From Chryseobacterium sp. OSA05B (GTDB taxonomy: Bacteria; Bacteroidota; Bacteroidia; Flavobacteriales; Weeksellaceae), in NCBI RefSeq assembly GCF_019970065.1, contig NZ_JAHXYH010000001.1:186001-250000 (forward strand): 64,000 bases of DNA. Direction: 5' to 3'. Shown here piece by piece: positions 30,601-38,157 of this stretch. Under the pieces are notes generated by a model, which had not been told where the DNA came from, ran no database searches, and saw only the letters and a list, made by a program, of their open reading frames with translations. The translations under genes and the position numbers were made by a program. Numbering within the stretch: position 1 is the stretch's first letter; the number at the start of each line of letters is the position of its first letter.

Positions 30601-33600
30601 TGCATAAAGAGCAAGGCTCAGCGTTCAGCGTTCAGATAGGACAGTACGATGCTGCCAAAGGGGTGATGGATTACTGGCCATCTTCTTATTACGGATGGAG
30701 TACGATGGTAGATATAGAGCTTAAACTTCTCGATACTGATTCTACCGCTTCTGTCAATGCTTACAGCTATGAACTTCTGGGGGCAAGTGAAGCAGATGCT
30801 ACTATTCTGCAAAGACTGTTGCTGGCATTAGATCCAAAATCAGCCAACAATAACACGGATAAGATCGTTGATATACAATGGCTGTATGAAGGCTCAGACG
30901 GATTGTTATCTGTTGGCATGGAGCACATGAAAACATTTATCGTACAAGCCAACTTGTCTACTGAAACCAATCCTGATACCTCCCTGAAAATGGCGACAAG
31001 AGAGGAAGCTGAAGCAGCACCTACCACAGGTGTACTGAACAGTATCTACGATTTCATCCGCCTGCTCTGGGAGTGCAGCATTACCCGTTCAGGAGGCTAT
31101 TACCTGATGTACAACGAAACTGAAGGCAATACAGGTTTCCCTTCCAGTGTATTCGGTAAGGGGGATACAGCTAATGTACGTCTATTAGTCACTTACAGCA
31201 GCCAGTACAATAACAAACCAACCGATTATATGACCTGCGCCGTAACAGGAGATAAGATCGATGCCAACTCCTGTGTGGTCTATGCACAAAGCGAAATGCA
31301 GAAAGGACTGTCATACTATGTTAACAGTCCTGATGATACCATCGATAGCATTACGGCCCGCTTCAATATACTGCCTGCCGAGCTGGTAGAGCTGAATAAA
31401 AAAGTAACCCTCAACACTAAAGCAGATGTAACAAACCCTGCACAATATCCTGTACCTGTTATCTCCTTTAATGGATTGGCAGCCGAAGTAGGAACCAAGG
31501 GTCCCGGTAATTCATTGAGCTCCATTGCAGCCTATTATGAAGTGGATGCAGCAGCTATCCAACAGCTCAACCCTGGCATCAGCAACTGGAATAACCTTCC
31601 GCTTTGGCAACTCATCTTGTTACCTCAGGTACAATATACCATCGGCGGTAAAGCAGGTGTTACCTTCGAAACCATTGCTGCCTATTACTTTATAGACATG
31701 GCTGCTATGGCCTGGGCTGCAAGGGATGTAGTGAATATCTTTGTGAATCCGACCACTCTTACCATCAACGATCAGATTCTGCATAAAGTAACGGCCGTAC
31801 AACAAGGTACTGCCGGATTCGATCTGAACCGTACGAATCCTGATCCTGACAAACAACCTAAAGTAACGGATCCTGATTATGCAGAAGTATACCTCAACAA
31901 TATGTACAACCTTCTGAGTTATCAGGTGGTAGAGAACAGTTGGTTTACGGAAAGTATTGTAGGCTTACCTACAGGACCTGCCAAGCCGCAGACACAGGAT
32001 GATGTGCTGGGTAAAACAGACACCAGTGACGACGATCTGATATGGTATTACAACCAGGTGGTGCCTATTGCCAAGTTCGCTAAACCGAATCCATTTATGA
32101 GCTATCCGGCCGGCTATCCGCAGGAAGATGGAAACCCTTACCGCGGTATCGGTCATCCGGTGCAGGTGCATTTTGACTGGGTGGATTATTATGGTAACCA
32201 AACGGTTACTCCATTCAGTGATCCGCAGCTGGATCCTGCCACACCAATCAATAACCTTCCTATTCAGACAGGTTATGTGGATGAACTGAAAGGATTGGGT
32301 AAATGGCCAAGTGTGGAACTGAGCTATTTGTTTGACCTCGGTACCGATAATGAACCGGAACTGAAGCTGGAATTCAACTTCAATACGCAACGCTATAACG
32401 AGCTGCCGGATGTACCGGCAGACCAGCAGCAGGACTGGAAGCAGAATGCCGCCAATGATTTACTGACCTACACGAATGTATATTATCAACTGACCCAGTT
32501 AAATCCTGTAGATGGTAAAAATACATTGACCGCCACGCTCAGCACATCGCTTACTCCTGGCAAAGCCACCGATCTTTCCGGAGACCAGTTCAACCAGTTG
32601 CTGCAGTTTGTAAAAGATATTTATACGTATTTATCTGCACGAAGCCAGGGGAATCAGGGTACAGCTCCGGTTATGAACCCGCTCACCTGCCCGGTTAATA
32701 TAGCAGATATCGATACCCATTCCATATTGCAGCTCACTGTCAATCTTGATTTTTACCGAGACCTGAATTATGTGAATACAGACTTTAAAGACAGTACTTT
32801 GGTCACCCAGGCTCTTACGCAGGTGAAACCGAAAACGATGTCCACAACAGAGGACGGCACTGATCCGCAGTACAGCCTGAATGAGTTTGCTGCCCTGTTT
32901 GAAGCCGCGTTCTTAAGTGTTGATAATTATGAATTGAAGATCGCCATCGGCACAAATGCTGCAACAGCAGGCGGTGCCAATAACCAGGCTGTGTTTGTAG
33001 TCCGCATGGGCTTAAAATCCGGTCAGGGTATTTACTGGCAGGTCAACCAGGCGGGTACTTATCAGTTAACGGCTGATTCTATTGCACAGCTGACAGCAGA
33101 TGGCGTCCCGGGCGATGTAACCACTGCGATCAATACGTTGGTTGATACTCTGTATGACAGCAGAGACCTGTTTGACACCGCTTTGCAGCAACAACTTACG
33201 GAAGAACAGTTTAATCAGTACCGAATTAATATTTATACTTACAGTTTGCTGAATGCGGTATTCTATGCACCTAAGCCATTGGCGACAAGCCTTGTTTCCA
33301 AAGCTGGCGTCCCTATATGTGATTATCTGACAGGTCAGGGTCTGGATTGCAGCAAAGGTGAAGTGCAGACGTTTACAGGGATAGATATGGATAACTGGGG
33401 CGCACAATCCCTCAATGCCATTGATGTGTTCCTGAGTGCAGATTATGCTATACCGGCTTTCCTTGTGGATCAGTTGAAATCAGATGAGGAAAAAGCCTGG
33501 CTGGAGACGCAGGGGATTGATGCCAATACTTATCTACAAGCCATCACGAATGCTAAAACTAAGCTGGCCGGAGCCATTGCTTCGGCAGTAGAGCCTGTGC

Positions 33601-35522
33601 TCACAGCGCCTTATGTTTCAACTGCATCGGGTGACCATACCAGCCTTGGCAATGCGAAAGATAAATTCGAACAGCAATTGCTCAACCAGCTTGGCAATGC
33701 GTACACCGTCAATGCTCTGGTACAATTTGAAGTAACAGCGGAATCAGACTTTGTGGCTTCCGGCAGCTATCAAACACCCCCACGCCTTTATGGTACGCCG
33801 GTGATCGGTAACAAAACAGATGGTGAAGCGAAAGAATACAGCATCTCCACCTCCAAGATCCAACTGAATGAAAAGGATGCCACCGATACGGATTCCTTCC
33901 TTACTTTCAGCTTTACGACTAAAAATGCGAAGGAGTTTACCAGCGTAGATCTGGATATGACGTATGTGGTCACCCATGTGGAATGTGACATCAGTGATGT
34001 GGCAGGCATCAATGGCTATCAGGGATCCAACTGGCTTACCTTTATTATTCCTGCTGATGTTAGAAGTAATAGCAGCACGCTTAAGGCAGCGTCTGTTACT
34101 TCATCTCTGCAGCAAAGCTTAGGTAACGTAGATATTCCTGTAGTGCTACGAAACTATCCTACACCGCCTACATTGATCACACAAACAGGCAAAGGCGTGT
34201 CTGTAGAAGGCGATACTACCAAAACGCGTCTGGCCAAAGCATCCGAATGGGATTTTACATATTCCTATACCGAAGATCAGGCTGCGCAGGACAAGATATT
34301 TTCTGATATTGAGTTCAACATGATTCCGAATCCTTCCGCAAAAATGTTCGGAGCACCTTCCCGCGACCTATTCAGTGATCTGGCGCAATTCGTAACCGTA
34401 TGGCCACAGGTACTGGACGATTTCAACCGTTATCTGAAACTGATTAATGCTCAATCAGATAACAGCGATACTAATCTGGCAAATGCTTATTATGCATTAC
34501 AAACGATGGTTACTTTGTCCAATAACCTTGCTATTGCCTGGAGCGAATTCAACAGTCTGCTTTTCAGCAACCCTAATAGTAATGGTACCGCCCGTGCCTA
34601 CGATTTCATCATCCGTCAGACAGATGATACTGATTTCGACAACCGACTGCTGGTGACCATTGTACCTTCTGTGGATATGTCTACCAGTGATCTGTTGCTG
34701 TACCGTGGTACTAAAGCTGTACTGGAAGCAGAACTGCCGCAAACCCCTTACGTGACAATTGACAACTATACGAAAGTGAATGCCACCGATAAGAAAGGCG
34801 TGCCTATTCCTAATGCGTATTGGTATCAGGCTGCAGATAAAACCTATCTGTCATGGGAAGAATCCTTCAATATTCCATCGCGCAATGTCAATGTAGATGC
34901 ACTGAATGTCTTACAGTTCCAGTATGCATGGGCAGGCCTGTCTATCATACGTAATGAAGATCTCGTGCCTTATAATCCAACAGTGAACGACTTTATTTAC
35001 CGCACACCGCTGGTAAGGTTCTCCAATAAGCTGATCCCACTGCTCAGCAGCGATGATACCTTTGATATCGCAAGGATTAATAATGATACAGGACTGAACC
35101 TTCCGCTTGCCCAGCAATTGGCCAACTTCTTCAGTACTTTCTTTACGTACGATGAACTGGCAGAGCAATTGGTGAAGCTCAGCGTATCATGGAATTATCC
35201 TCTGCTGGCCTCGTCAGGTGATCTTCTCCCTGCGATAGAACTGCCTGTTTTGCTGGCAGCACCGTTCACTTTTGAGATCCCAACGGATTATGAGATTCCT
35301 GCCGGAGGATGCCAACCATCTTTCAGCAACTCCGACCCGTTTGTGTGCCGTCTGGCCAATACGCTTAAAACATGGTATAGCCAGCATCAGCCTGTCAACA
35401 ACGGGGCCTGGTTGCAGATCGATATAGCGGTCTTCTCATCACTCAGCGAAAGCAAGCTACCGCTGATAGAGCTTAAAGACGTCATCCTCTATTATAAGAA
35501 TATTACAGATATGAATGCTTAA
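24642..35522 (+). CDS. Giant protein (3626 aa) with LysM-like modules
   Basis: One uninterrupted frame of 10.9 kb. There is no signal peptide (start MSLSKLAATFRSQAAANNNN) and no T9SS domain (end LYYKNITDMNA). Residues about 1-1170 are long beta-repeat sequence rich in Asn/Thr/Ile. Residues about 1545-1800 contain LysM-like units (YDIADGDTFTSVAAIYAITA, YTIVPGDTLTSMAAAISILA), then an SPCTGSNCALYALTGQEFAL segment near 1850. Further LysM-like units lie at about 2225-2260 (DDTIDSITARFNILPAELVE) and 2283-2366 (GNSLSSIAAYYEVDAAAIQQ). Residues 2400-3626 are mixed and unassigned. LysM usually binds N-acetylglucosamine polymers, but these copies are degenerate. It is the last gene of the operon. Confidence 0.85.
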   Translation: MSLSKLAATFRSQAAANNNNITINAASFTDSDLIPQAGLDDLLSKSYKLPADSFLLIDTSGTSIPEPVENTLTITNATAAILNVEKINTSVTLTVTANDADEVQFTIQINLSNWVFATSWQYMTGGVFDNLPYTSPSFIFSTDEVAAFKWQQKNISLTEGQNFAALITLTKWLQPVVNFFTSWSSSTQLALVGSVDPSQVNNEDIVYPDLDLFVNVDATLISLGFLKVSNPGIGFQIKTEEETIPTEPEDEGDALRLEYETDDGLMPTAGETEKVQTPILYFRLLLAAGDAIVLNFSAAVESGSSSFLLNVASEPDKPLTPLSLFGLMAGQNWFQTIPPTLQQYLNSISFKGFNTSLDFNNGLSITSVSAYIGSNGAWTLFDNFVIEQFDVNWVIIGPGTTNAQSLYFSARVNFFPTIFVGGFDVEITSDLTLSAAFTGSVTFNNLLSAITGGAINIPENLLLVEFTAFGINMDINSKYYEFYANANIDINFITNVSVTDGTLRLTSSSPASGSGPSIFTAQVSGLFAIGSLQLNTDVNYNSSDGWDLSLAMPEGSNLNLGELIKQLFQTISLPTSFLPDSLNITQFSLNATIPSGTGKSSYEVKGGLQWIFNFPIIDQKINIIANLWLKYEAASNDSATGKYSGGVLGSVTLDYFNATVGISYNFSENNQQLAITWEGFTAMYDISGQSRTIVFSIKNWTLGGLITSFMKMLFNPTFELDAPWDILNKISLDGFSVTYNLDTKDIKVTYKLPKTLNLVFININGINLTKTEKGVFITFDGSSVVPSINDSNLFKPSTGGQDIQKMPEVPGQGNQYFDLRLLAMGQHVELVNPAQYNSIKDVTKAMQEAFTEPKPGTVPIGPGSGNTLLQFNEDSNWLIATNFGILNAGTKDKPVWTLDMQVVFNDPNLYGLRIAMAGGKAKIFEGLDFEIMYKKISDSIGVYQIDLTLPNALRYLQFGAVNITLPSLGIEIYTNGDFMVDIGFPYNMDFSRSFTLQAIVPPGIPAMGSGGLYFGKLSSATTNKVPKTNYGNFNPVIVFGIGLQVGVGYSVNYGILDAGFSITMFGIIEGVIAAYYPYSGALQESNKEQVETSYYYYLQGTIGIIGKLYGSIDFGIISASVNITVMVYAQATFEAYNKIPLAIVASVDVRVSAKLNLGIFSITIHFTFTAKIRFDLTIGTDQTAKAPWNNNLGAPHAAARLSTPAATVRIAPARRATPLDGALPIEFATLDAFDVTEEIWPDQMVIRRSPHMPINYSSVLAATSADSLPTLNLYFVPHLTVAGPENGNLKDQTAQYVATLFTDAPDPSGDGSGATTSFEYLCADFFRWLVLNYIDHTPSQSARAEVDTEGISKADLDALIAFLSSESNPFPIPTHDLLSFLQNSFQAVNVQLLQDNLTAAAIFPMFFDLELKVPDISLDIQFNNYNMATQEYLSAVKEWFNELAVKVQEETATAARFAVSDPQQWSMSTFVFEDYFVLLGKQLAGYASDAMDNFTYRLSNGNSLSAMVNWANGISVDGTSNKVYVQDIAIANQTHPLTGNNPVVITGVMYDIADGDTFTSVAAIYAITATMLITENAAVPGLLAPQTLTYKGNSYNVLATDTINAVAAGLKTTVSDLAADTSFQNTAVLMMGSWLIIGAAIYTAKNEDTFNGICTDVYKKLDVSALLMQNQITPGLFIAGNGFEYNTIPYTIVPGDTLTSMAAAISILANATVTPQDLAADLQVQALQIQPLGQVLVQPFIHTTVSFGDAAEADTLDTLAQQYNTTAALLATNYANQQQDKLFYDGKGYTNANIPGLQYLTVSSILEYFTDNNSYGQLSGMVSRYQLHGMRLPTTLPGLTLSAGSPCTGSNCALYALTGQEFALPATIPADFSIQLINNSLSWLQFNGKTMKEEGGNTLNITLTTEDLNQISTLLTYAQETGIQPDVLELAPMQPFNLQAVQYTFQTTTKWQTSGALNLPYGSPGDQSNVSPLIWQFPSGMLNQLALHKEQGSAFSVQIGQYDAAKGVMDYWPSSYYGWSTMVDIELKLLDTDSTASVNAYSYELLGASEADATILQRLLLALDPKSANNNTDKIVDIQWLYEGSDGLLSVGMEHMKTFIVQANLSTETNPDTSLKMATREEAEAAPTTGVLNSIYDFIRLLWECSITRSGGYYLMYNETEGNTGFPSSVFGKGDTANVRLLVTYSSQYNNKPTDYMTCAVTGDKIDANSCVVYAQSEMQKGLSYYVNSPDDTIDSITARFNILPAELVELNKKVTLNTKADVTNPAQYPVPVISFNGLAAEVGTKGPGNSLSSIAAYYEVDAAAIQQLNPGISNWNNLPLWQLILLPQVQYTIGGKAGVTFETIAAYYFIDMAAMAWAARDVVNIFVNPTTLTINDQILHKVTAVQQGTAGFDLNRTNPDPDKQPKVTDPDYAEVYLNNMYNLLSYQVVENSWFTESIVGLPTGPAKPQTQDDVLGKTDTSDDDLIWYYNQVVPIAKFAKPNPFMSYPAGYPQEDGNPYRGIGHPVQVHFDWVDYYGNQTVTPFSDPQLDPATPINNLPIQTGYVDELKGLGKWPSVELSYLFDLGTDNEPELKLEFNFNTQRYNELPDVPADQQQDWKQNAANDLLTYTNVYYQLTQLNPVDGKNTLTATLSTSLTPGKATDLSGDQFNQLLQFVKDIYTYLSARSQGNQGTAPVMNPLTCPVNIADIDTHSILQLTVNLDFYRDLNYVNTDFKDSTLVTQALTQVKPKTMSTTEDGTDPQYSLNEFAALFEAAFLSVDNYELKIAIGTNAATAGGANNQAVFVVRMGLKSGQGIYWQVNQAGTYQLTADSIAQLTADGVPGDVTTAINTLVDTLYDSRDLFDTALQQQLTEEQFNQYRINIYTYSLLNAVFYAPKPLATSLVSKAGVPICDYLTGQGLDCSKGEVQTFTGIDMDNWGAQSLNAIDVFLSADYAIPAFLVDQLKSDEEKAWLETQGIDANTYLQAITNAKTKLAGAIASAVEPVLTAPYVSTASGDHTSLGNAKDKFEQQLLNQLGNAYTVNALVQFEVTAESDFVASGSYQTPPRLYGTPVIGNKTDGEAKEYSISTSKIQLNEKDATDTDSFLTFSFTTKNAKEFTSVDLDMTYVVTHVECDISDVAGINGYQGSNWLTFIIPADVRSNSSTLKAASVTSSLQQSLGNVDIPVVLRNYPTPPTLITQTGKGVSVEGDTTKTRLAKASEWDFTYSYTEDQAAQDKIFSDIEFNMIPNPSAKMFGAPSRDLFSDLAQFVTVWPQVLDDFNRYLKLINAQSDNSDTNLANAYYALQTMVTLSNNLAIAWSEFNSLLFSNPNSNGTARAYDFIIRQTDDTDFDNRLLVTIVPSVDMSTSDLLLYRGTKAVLEAELPQTPYVTIDNYTKVNATDKKGVPIPNAYWYQAADKTYLSWEESFNIPSRNVNVDALNVLQFQYAWAGLSIIRNEDLVPYNPTVNDFIYRTPLVRFSNKLIPLLSSDDTFDIARINNDTGLNLPLAQQLANFFSTFFTYDELAEQLVKLSVSWNYPLLASSGDLLPAIELPVLLAAPFTFEIPTDYEIPAGGCQPSFSNSDPFVCRLANTLKTWYSQHQPVNNGAWLQIDIAVFSSLSESKLPLIELKDVILYYKNITDMNA

Positions 35523-35552
35523 CAAAGCTTTAATTTCAACGTATGAAGTATA

Positions 35553-35583
35553 CCAAAAACCCTTGCTATTGTGAGGGTTTTGG
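35553..35583 (+). terminator. Terminator of the giant-protein operon
   Basis: CCAAAAACCC and GGGTTTTGG pair around a TTGCTATTGTGA loop, 30 bases after the giant gene's stop. Confidence 0.7.
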
Positions 35584-35727
35584 TTATTGAATGCTTATTT
35601 TGTTTACAGCTATACTTATTCCCGCAACAATTTCAAAAATGAAACGCTTTTAAACACAAATTTCACAAATGAGTTCACCAATAACACGACTATACTATGC
35701 AAAAAAATTGGTGGGATCTGTGGGAGA

Positions 35728-35830
35728 TTTTGACGCAAAGGTCTTATAACTCTTATGATTTTAAGGGGAGCAAAGGGGGCGATTTCATCGCTGATTAAGC
35801 GGAAGGATAAGATATTCGCTTCATTGAATT
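35728..35830 (+). repeat. Dispersed repeat R2, copy 1
   Basis: It starts TTTTGACGCAAAG and continues through AAGGGGAGCAAAGG, GATTTCATCGCTGATTAAGC and GATATTCGCTTCATTGAATT. The same order of blocks occurs on the opposite strand at about 39600-39752. It lies in the 450-base gap between the giant gene and the next lipoprotein, which otherwise holds repeat R1 and no gene. Confidence 0.55.
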
Positions 35831-35851
35831 AATTAAGGATTGATGATTTCA

Positions 35852-35908
35852 TTCCCTCTCAGATTATGTTTCTGGGCACAAACGACGATGCTTGCGCCGG
35901 TGGAGGGA
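35852..35908 (+). repeat. Dispersed repeat R1, copy A
   Basis: CAGATTATG, then GGGCACAAACGACGATGCTT and GCGCCGGTGGAGGGA. It shares the order ATTAT, G(G/A)CACAA(A/G)C, GA(C/T)(G/A)(C/T)TTGC, GGNNG with the copies at 36504, 36934 and 37402. Its ends are roughly complementary (ATTCCCTC / GGAGGGAT). Confidence 0.55.
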
Positions 35909-35960
35909 TTTTTTTAACAGGATCTTGCAAAAGAAAATACTAAATATTCCGTTTAATTCT

Positions 35961-35968
35961 TAAATTTG
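35961..35968 (+). promoter_or_regulatory. Perfect Bacteroidota -7 box
   Basis: TAAATTTG matches TAnnTTTG exactly. It ends only 4 bases before the ATG at 35973, so any transcript from it would be leaderless or the true start is further in. No convincing -33 TTG at the usual spacing. Confidence 0.35.
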
Positions 35969-35972
35969 GTCC

Positions 35973-36446
35973 ATGCGAAAGAATCTTTATCTCATCATCA
36001 TATCATTTTCTCTTAGCAGCTGCTATACGTACCAGGTTAAAAAACCAGTGGATCCAGCGACCGATAACAAGCAGGATTCTAAAAGGAATGCAGCTCTTGC
36101 TAATAATGCTTCTTCTGAGCAAATGAAAAGTTCAATAGCGGAATCCCAAATCGTGAACTCACAGCCAGCGCCTGTTCCTATCAATGTTCAGGAGAAACTT
36201 GCTCCTAATAAGAAATTTAAAATTGATGTTGATGGCAAGAGCTATAAAATAATCGTTGACAAGTGGGAAAGCGACAGTCTGGTGGCCCACCCGATTAGCA
36301 ATCCTAAGAAAACTCTGAAATTCCATAAGAACCAGATCAATAGCGAGAAAATTGCGGAAAAACGCTTTTCACAACCTATAGCTGATATTATTACGGTGAC
36401 TGCCTATGCGGGAATTGGGGTTTTAATATGGTCGCTTCTTAAATAG
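35973..36446 (+). CDS. Lipoprotein with a C-terminal membrane anchor
   Basis: 157 residues. Lipobox SLSSC with the modified Cys at about residue 17. A long polar linker (residues 20-80, rich in Asn/Gln/Pro) follows, then a small domain (KKFKIDVDGKSYKIIVDKWE, then LKFHKNQI) and a hydrophobic C-terminal segment (ITVTAYAGIGVLIWSLLK). The combination of a lipid at one end and a helix at the other is unusual but seen in small Bacteroidota lipoproteins. Function unknown. It is monocistronic between repeat elements. Confidence 0.72.
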   Translation: MRKNLYLIIISFSLSSCYTYQVKKPVDPATDNKQDSKRNAALANNASSEQMKSSIAESQIVNSQPAPVPINVQEKLAPNKKFKIDVDGKSYKIIVDKWESDSLVAHPISNPKKTLKFHKNQINSEKIAEKRFSQPIADIITVTAYAGIGVLIWSLLK

Positions 36447-36469
36447 ATTTCAAAAATAATATACATAAT

Positions 36470-36496
36470 AAATCCTGACGAGAGTTGGGATTTTTT
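36470..36496 (+). terminator. Weak terminator after the lipoprotein
   Basis: AAATCC (36470-36475) pairs with GGATTT (36488-36493), followed by TTTG. The stem is short. Confidence 0.45.
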
Positions 36497-36503
36497 GTTA
36501 TCT

Positions 36504-36584
36504 CACATCCTAGTGCGAGACTCTGGTTCTTACCTGATTATATAGTACATGGACACAAGCAGGACGCTTGCGCCAGCGGAAGAA
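36504..36584 (+). repeat. Dispersed repeat R1, copy B
   Basis: CACATCCTAGTGCGAGACTC, TTCTTACCTGATTATATAG, then GGACACAAGCAGGACGCTTG and CGCCAGCGGAAGA. It abuts the stop codon of the truncated membrane gene at 36585. Confidence 0.6.
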
Positions 36585-36869
36585 CTAAAATTTAGATTTT
36601 CGGTTTCTAATAATTAATTCTAGGTTTCTAATCAGAAAGTAAAGGAAAACACCTATTCCAATACAATAAATTATGATATAATGAAAAGTGTAGAATATAT
36701 TAGCTATTGGTGTTAATGGAGACATATTTCCTGTAAATATTGAGGATATACTATATGGAAGTAGTGCCGCAAAAGTCCAAAAATTATTTCTGTCTAATTC
36801 AGCTTTTTTAGCTCTATAATAGTGAAGTTCATTTTTAAGATAATTAATATCTTTAGTGATTATAAAACA
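36585..36869 (-). pseudogene. 5'-truncated two-helix membrane protein gene
   Basis: Reading leftward from 36869 the frame is open for 94 codons: CFIITKDINYLKNELHYYRA, KKAELDRNNF, then two strong membrane segments (WTFAALLPYSISSIFTG and ANIFYTFHYIIIYCIGIGVF) and a basic tail ending RNRKSKF. There is no ATG, GTG or TTG before the first helix, and a TGA lies just upstream, so the 5' end is missing. R1 copies lie on both sides (36504-36584 and 36934-37013), so loss by repeat-associated rearrangement is plausible. Family unknown. Confidence 0.55.
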
Positions 36870-36933
36870 TCAATTACAGAAACCCGTAATAAAAAGCTAT
36901 CGCTTCCGGAGTTTTCGTTCTCTGAAGTAGGTA

Positions 36934-37013
36934 GTCCCACGCTGTTGTAAGGTTCTAGCTCGTATCAGATTATAATTATGGACACAAACGAGACATTTGC
37001 AACAGCGATGGGA
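36934..37013 (+). repeat. Dispersed repeat R1, copy C
   Basis: CCCACGCTGTTGTAAGGTTC, CAGATTATAATTATGGACAC, AAACGAGACATTTGC, then AACAGCGATGGGA. Its ends form an inverted repeat (CTGTTGTAAG near the start, TTTGCAACAG near the end), suggesting a fold-back element. Confidence 0.6.
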
Positions 37014-37023
37014 AGGCTGCTAC

Positions 37024-37251
37024 CTAAGCTTTAGATTTTTTTGTCTCATCTGTTGTCTTTGATCTAGGTCTTGGTTTAATCATATTTAGAATTTTATTGC
37101 CTACTAAATTGTATGCATCAGCGGCAATAAAAGAAAATCCATTTACTGTTCTTATTATAGTTCCACCGTTGGGATGTGGCTCAAATGAACAGATGTGATT
37201 AAAATTAACAGAGATAGGCACATTATTACCTTGTCTAAATTCGATAAGCAT
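37024..37251 (-). CDS. Small hypothetical protein (75 aa)
   Basis: A soluble protein beginning MLIEFRQGNNVPISVNFNHI with a short beta meander (GGTIIRTVNGFSFIAADAYN) and a basic Lys/Arg-rich tail (PRPRSKTTDETKKSKA). No signal peptide. It lies between R1 copies C and D. The composition looks like a real gene, but the function is not recognisable. Confidence 0.55.
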   Translation of the reverse strand: MLIEFRQGNNVPISVNFNHICSFEPHPNGGTIIRTVNGFSFIAADAYNLVGNKILNMIKPRPRSKTTDETKKSKA

Positions 37252-37401
37252 GGTTGTAGTTTTTTATGGGTTATTATGATCAAATCTAAAGAAATATTTA
37301 ATTTTGACAATAGATACTTTAAAAAATCACCCAAAAGTGTAAGACAGGTCCAAACAAAATCTTTTTCTTCATTATTGATAACCCTCCTCTTTGTATTCTA
37401 C

Positions 37402-37478
37402 CTTCCACGCTGTTGCAAGCCTTGGCTCCTATCCTATATAATTTCTTGAGACAACGGGACGCTTGCGCTATCTGAAAG
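37402..37478 (+). repeat. Dispersed repeat R1, copy D
   Basis: TTCCACGCTGTTGCAAGCCT, TCCTATATAATTTCTTGAGA, CAACGGGACGCTTGCGCTAT. It is closest to copy C at its start and to copy B at its end. Confidence 0.58.
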
Positions 37479-37549
37479 AAGTGAATCTCTAATGCAACAA
37501 ACCACAATTACAAAATTTCCTGTATCTTGGTAGTACCCAACACCTATTT

Positions 37550-37996
37550 ATGAAAATCATCAATTACACCAAAATTTTCAGAGAAGATTGTATCCAAATC
37601 TTTAAGAGTAATCAACCTAAATTTTTTGCGAGCGAAGAGTTGCCGCTCTTTGAAAGCTTTCTGGATAATGATACCGAAGAGAACTACTTTGTGGTTAAAA
37701 TCGATGGTCAGGTAGTAGGATGTGGGGGATTTTTCTTAGATATAAGGGACAATCGTGGGGGATTATCCTGGGGAATTGTTCACGCCGATTACCATGGAAA
37801 AGGAATTGGAAAAGCATTTACCCAATATAGAATTGATTTGTTGAAAAAAACTTACCCTTCTATCCCCTACAAAATTGAAACCTCTCAGCATACCGCTGAA
37901 TTTTATGAAAAGAATGGGTTTAGAACAGTAGAGATTGTCCCGGACGGATTTAGTAAAGGAATTGATAAATACACGATGATCATGGACGTTATTTAA
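37550..37996 (+). CDS. GNAT-family N-acetyltransferase
   Basis: 148 residues covering a complete GNAT fold: the N-terminal strand-helix (INYTKIFREDCIQIFKSN), the central strands (NYFVVKIDGQVVGCGGFFLD), the acetyl-CoA-binding motif A (ADYHGKGIGKAFTQYRIDLL, pyrophosphate loop HGKGIG) and the C-terminal TAEFYEKNGFRTVE. It transfers an acetyl group from acetyl-CoA to a small molecule or protein. The substrate cannot be told from sequence. It is a single gene, and the convergent neighbour's terminator lies downstream. Confidence 0.88.
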   Translation: MKIINYTKIFREDCIQIFKSNQPKFFASEELPLFESFLDNDTEENYFVVKIDGQVVGCGGFFLDIRDNRGGLSWGIVHADYHGKGIGKAFTQYRIDLLKKTYPSIPYKIETSQHTAEFYEKNGFRTVEIVPDGFSKGIDKYTMIMDVI

Positions 37997-38064
37997 TCTT
38001 ACTGAGTTCCAACCAGTCTGCAAAGTTTATGTAAGAACGGTGATGAATAGTTTTAGTCTACACC

Positions 38065-38094
38065 AACAAAAATCCCTCAACTCATCGAGGGATT
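38065..38094 (-). terminator. Terminator of the minus-strand membrane gene
   Basis: AATCCCTC (38071-38078) pairs with GAGGGATT (38087-38094). On the minus strand the stem is followed by TTTTTG. It ends the gene at 38158-38625 and may also block readthrough from the plus-strand acetyltransferase. Confidence 0.75.
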
Positions 38095-38157
38095 CTAAAT
38101 ATATCAACTACTCAATCCTTTACTTCAATTTCAGAAAGTAAAACTATTACTCCTTCT

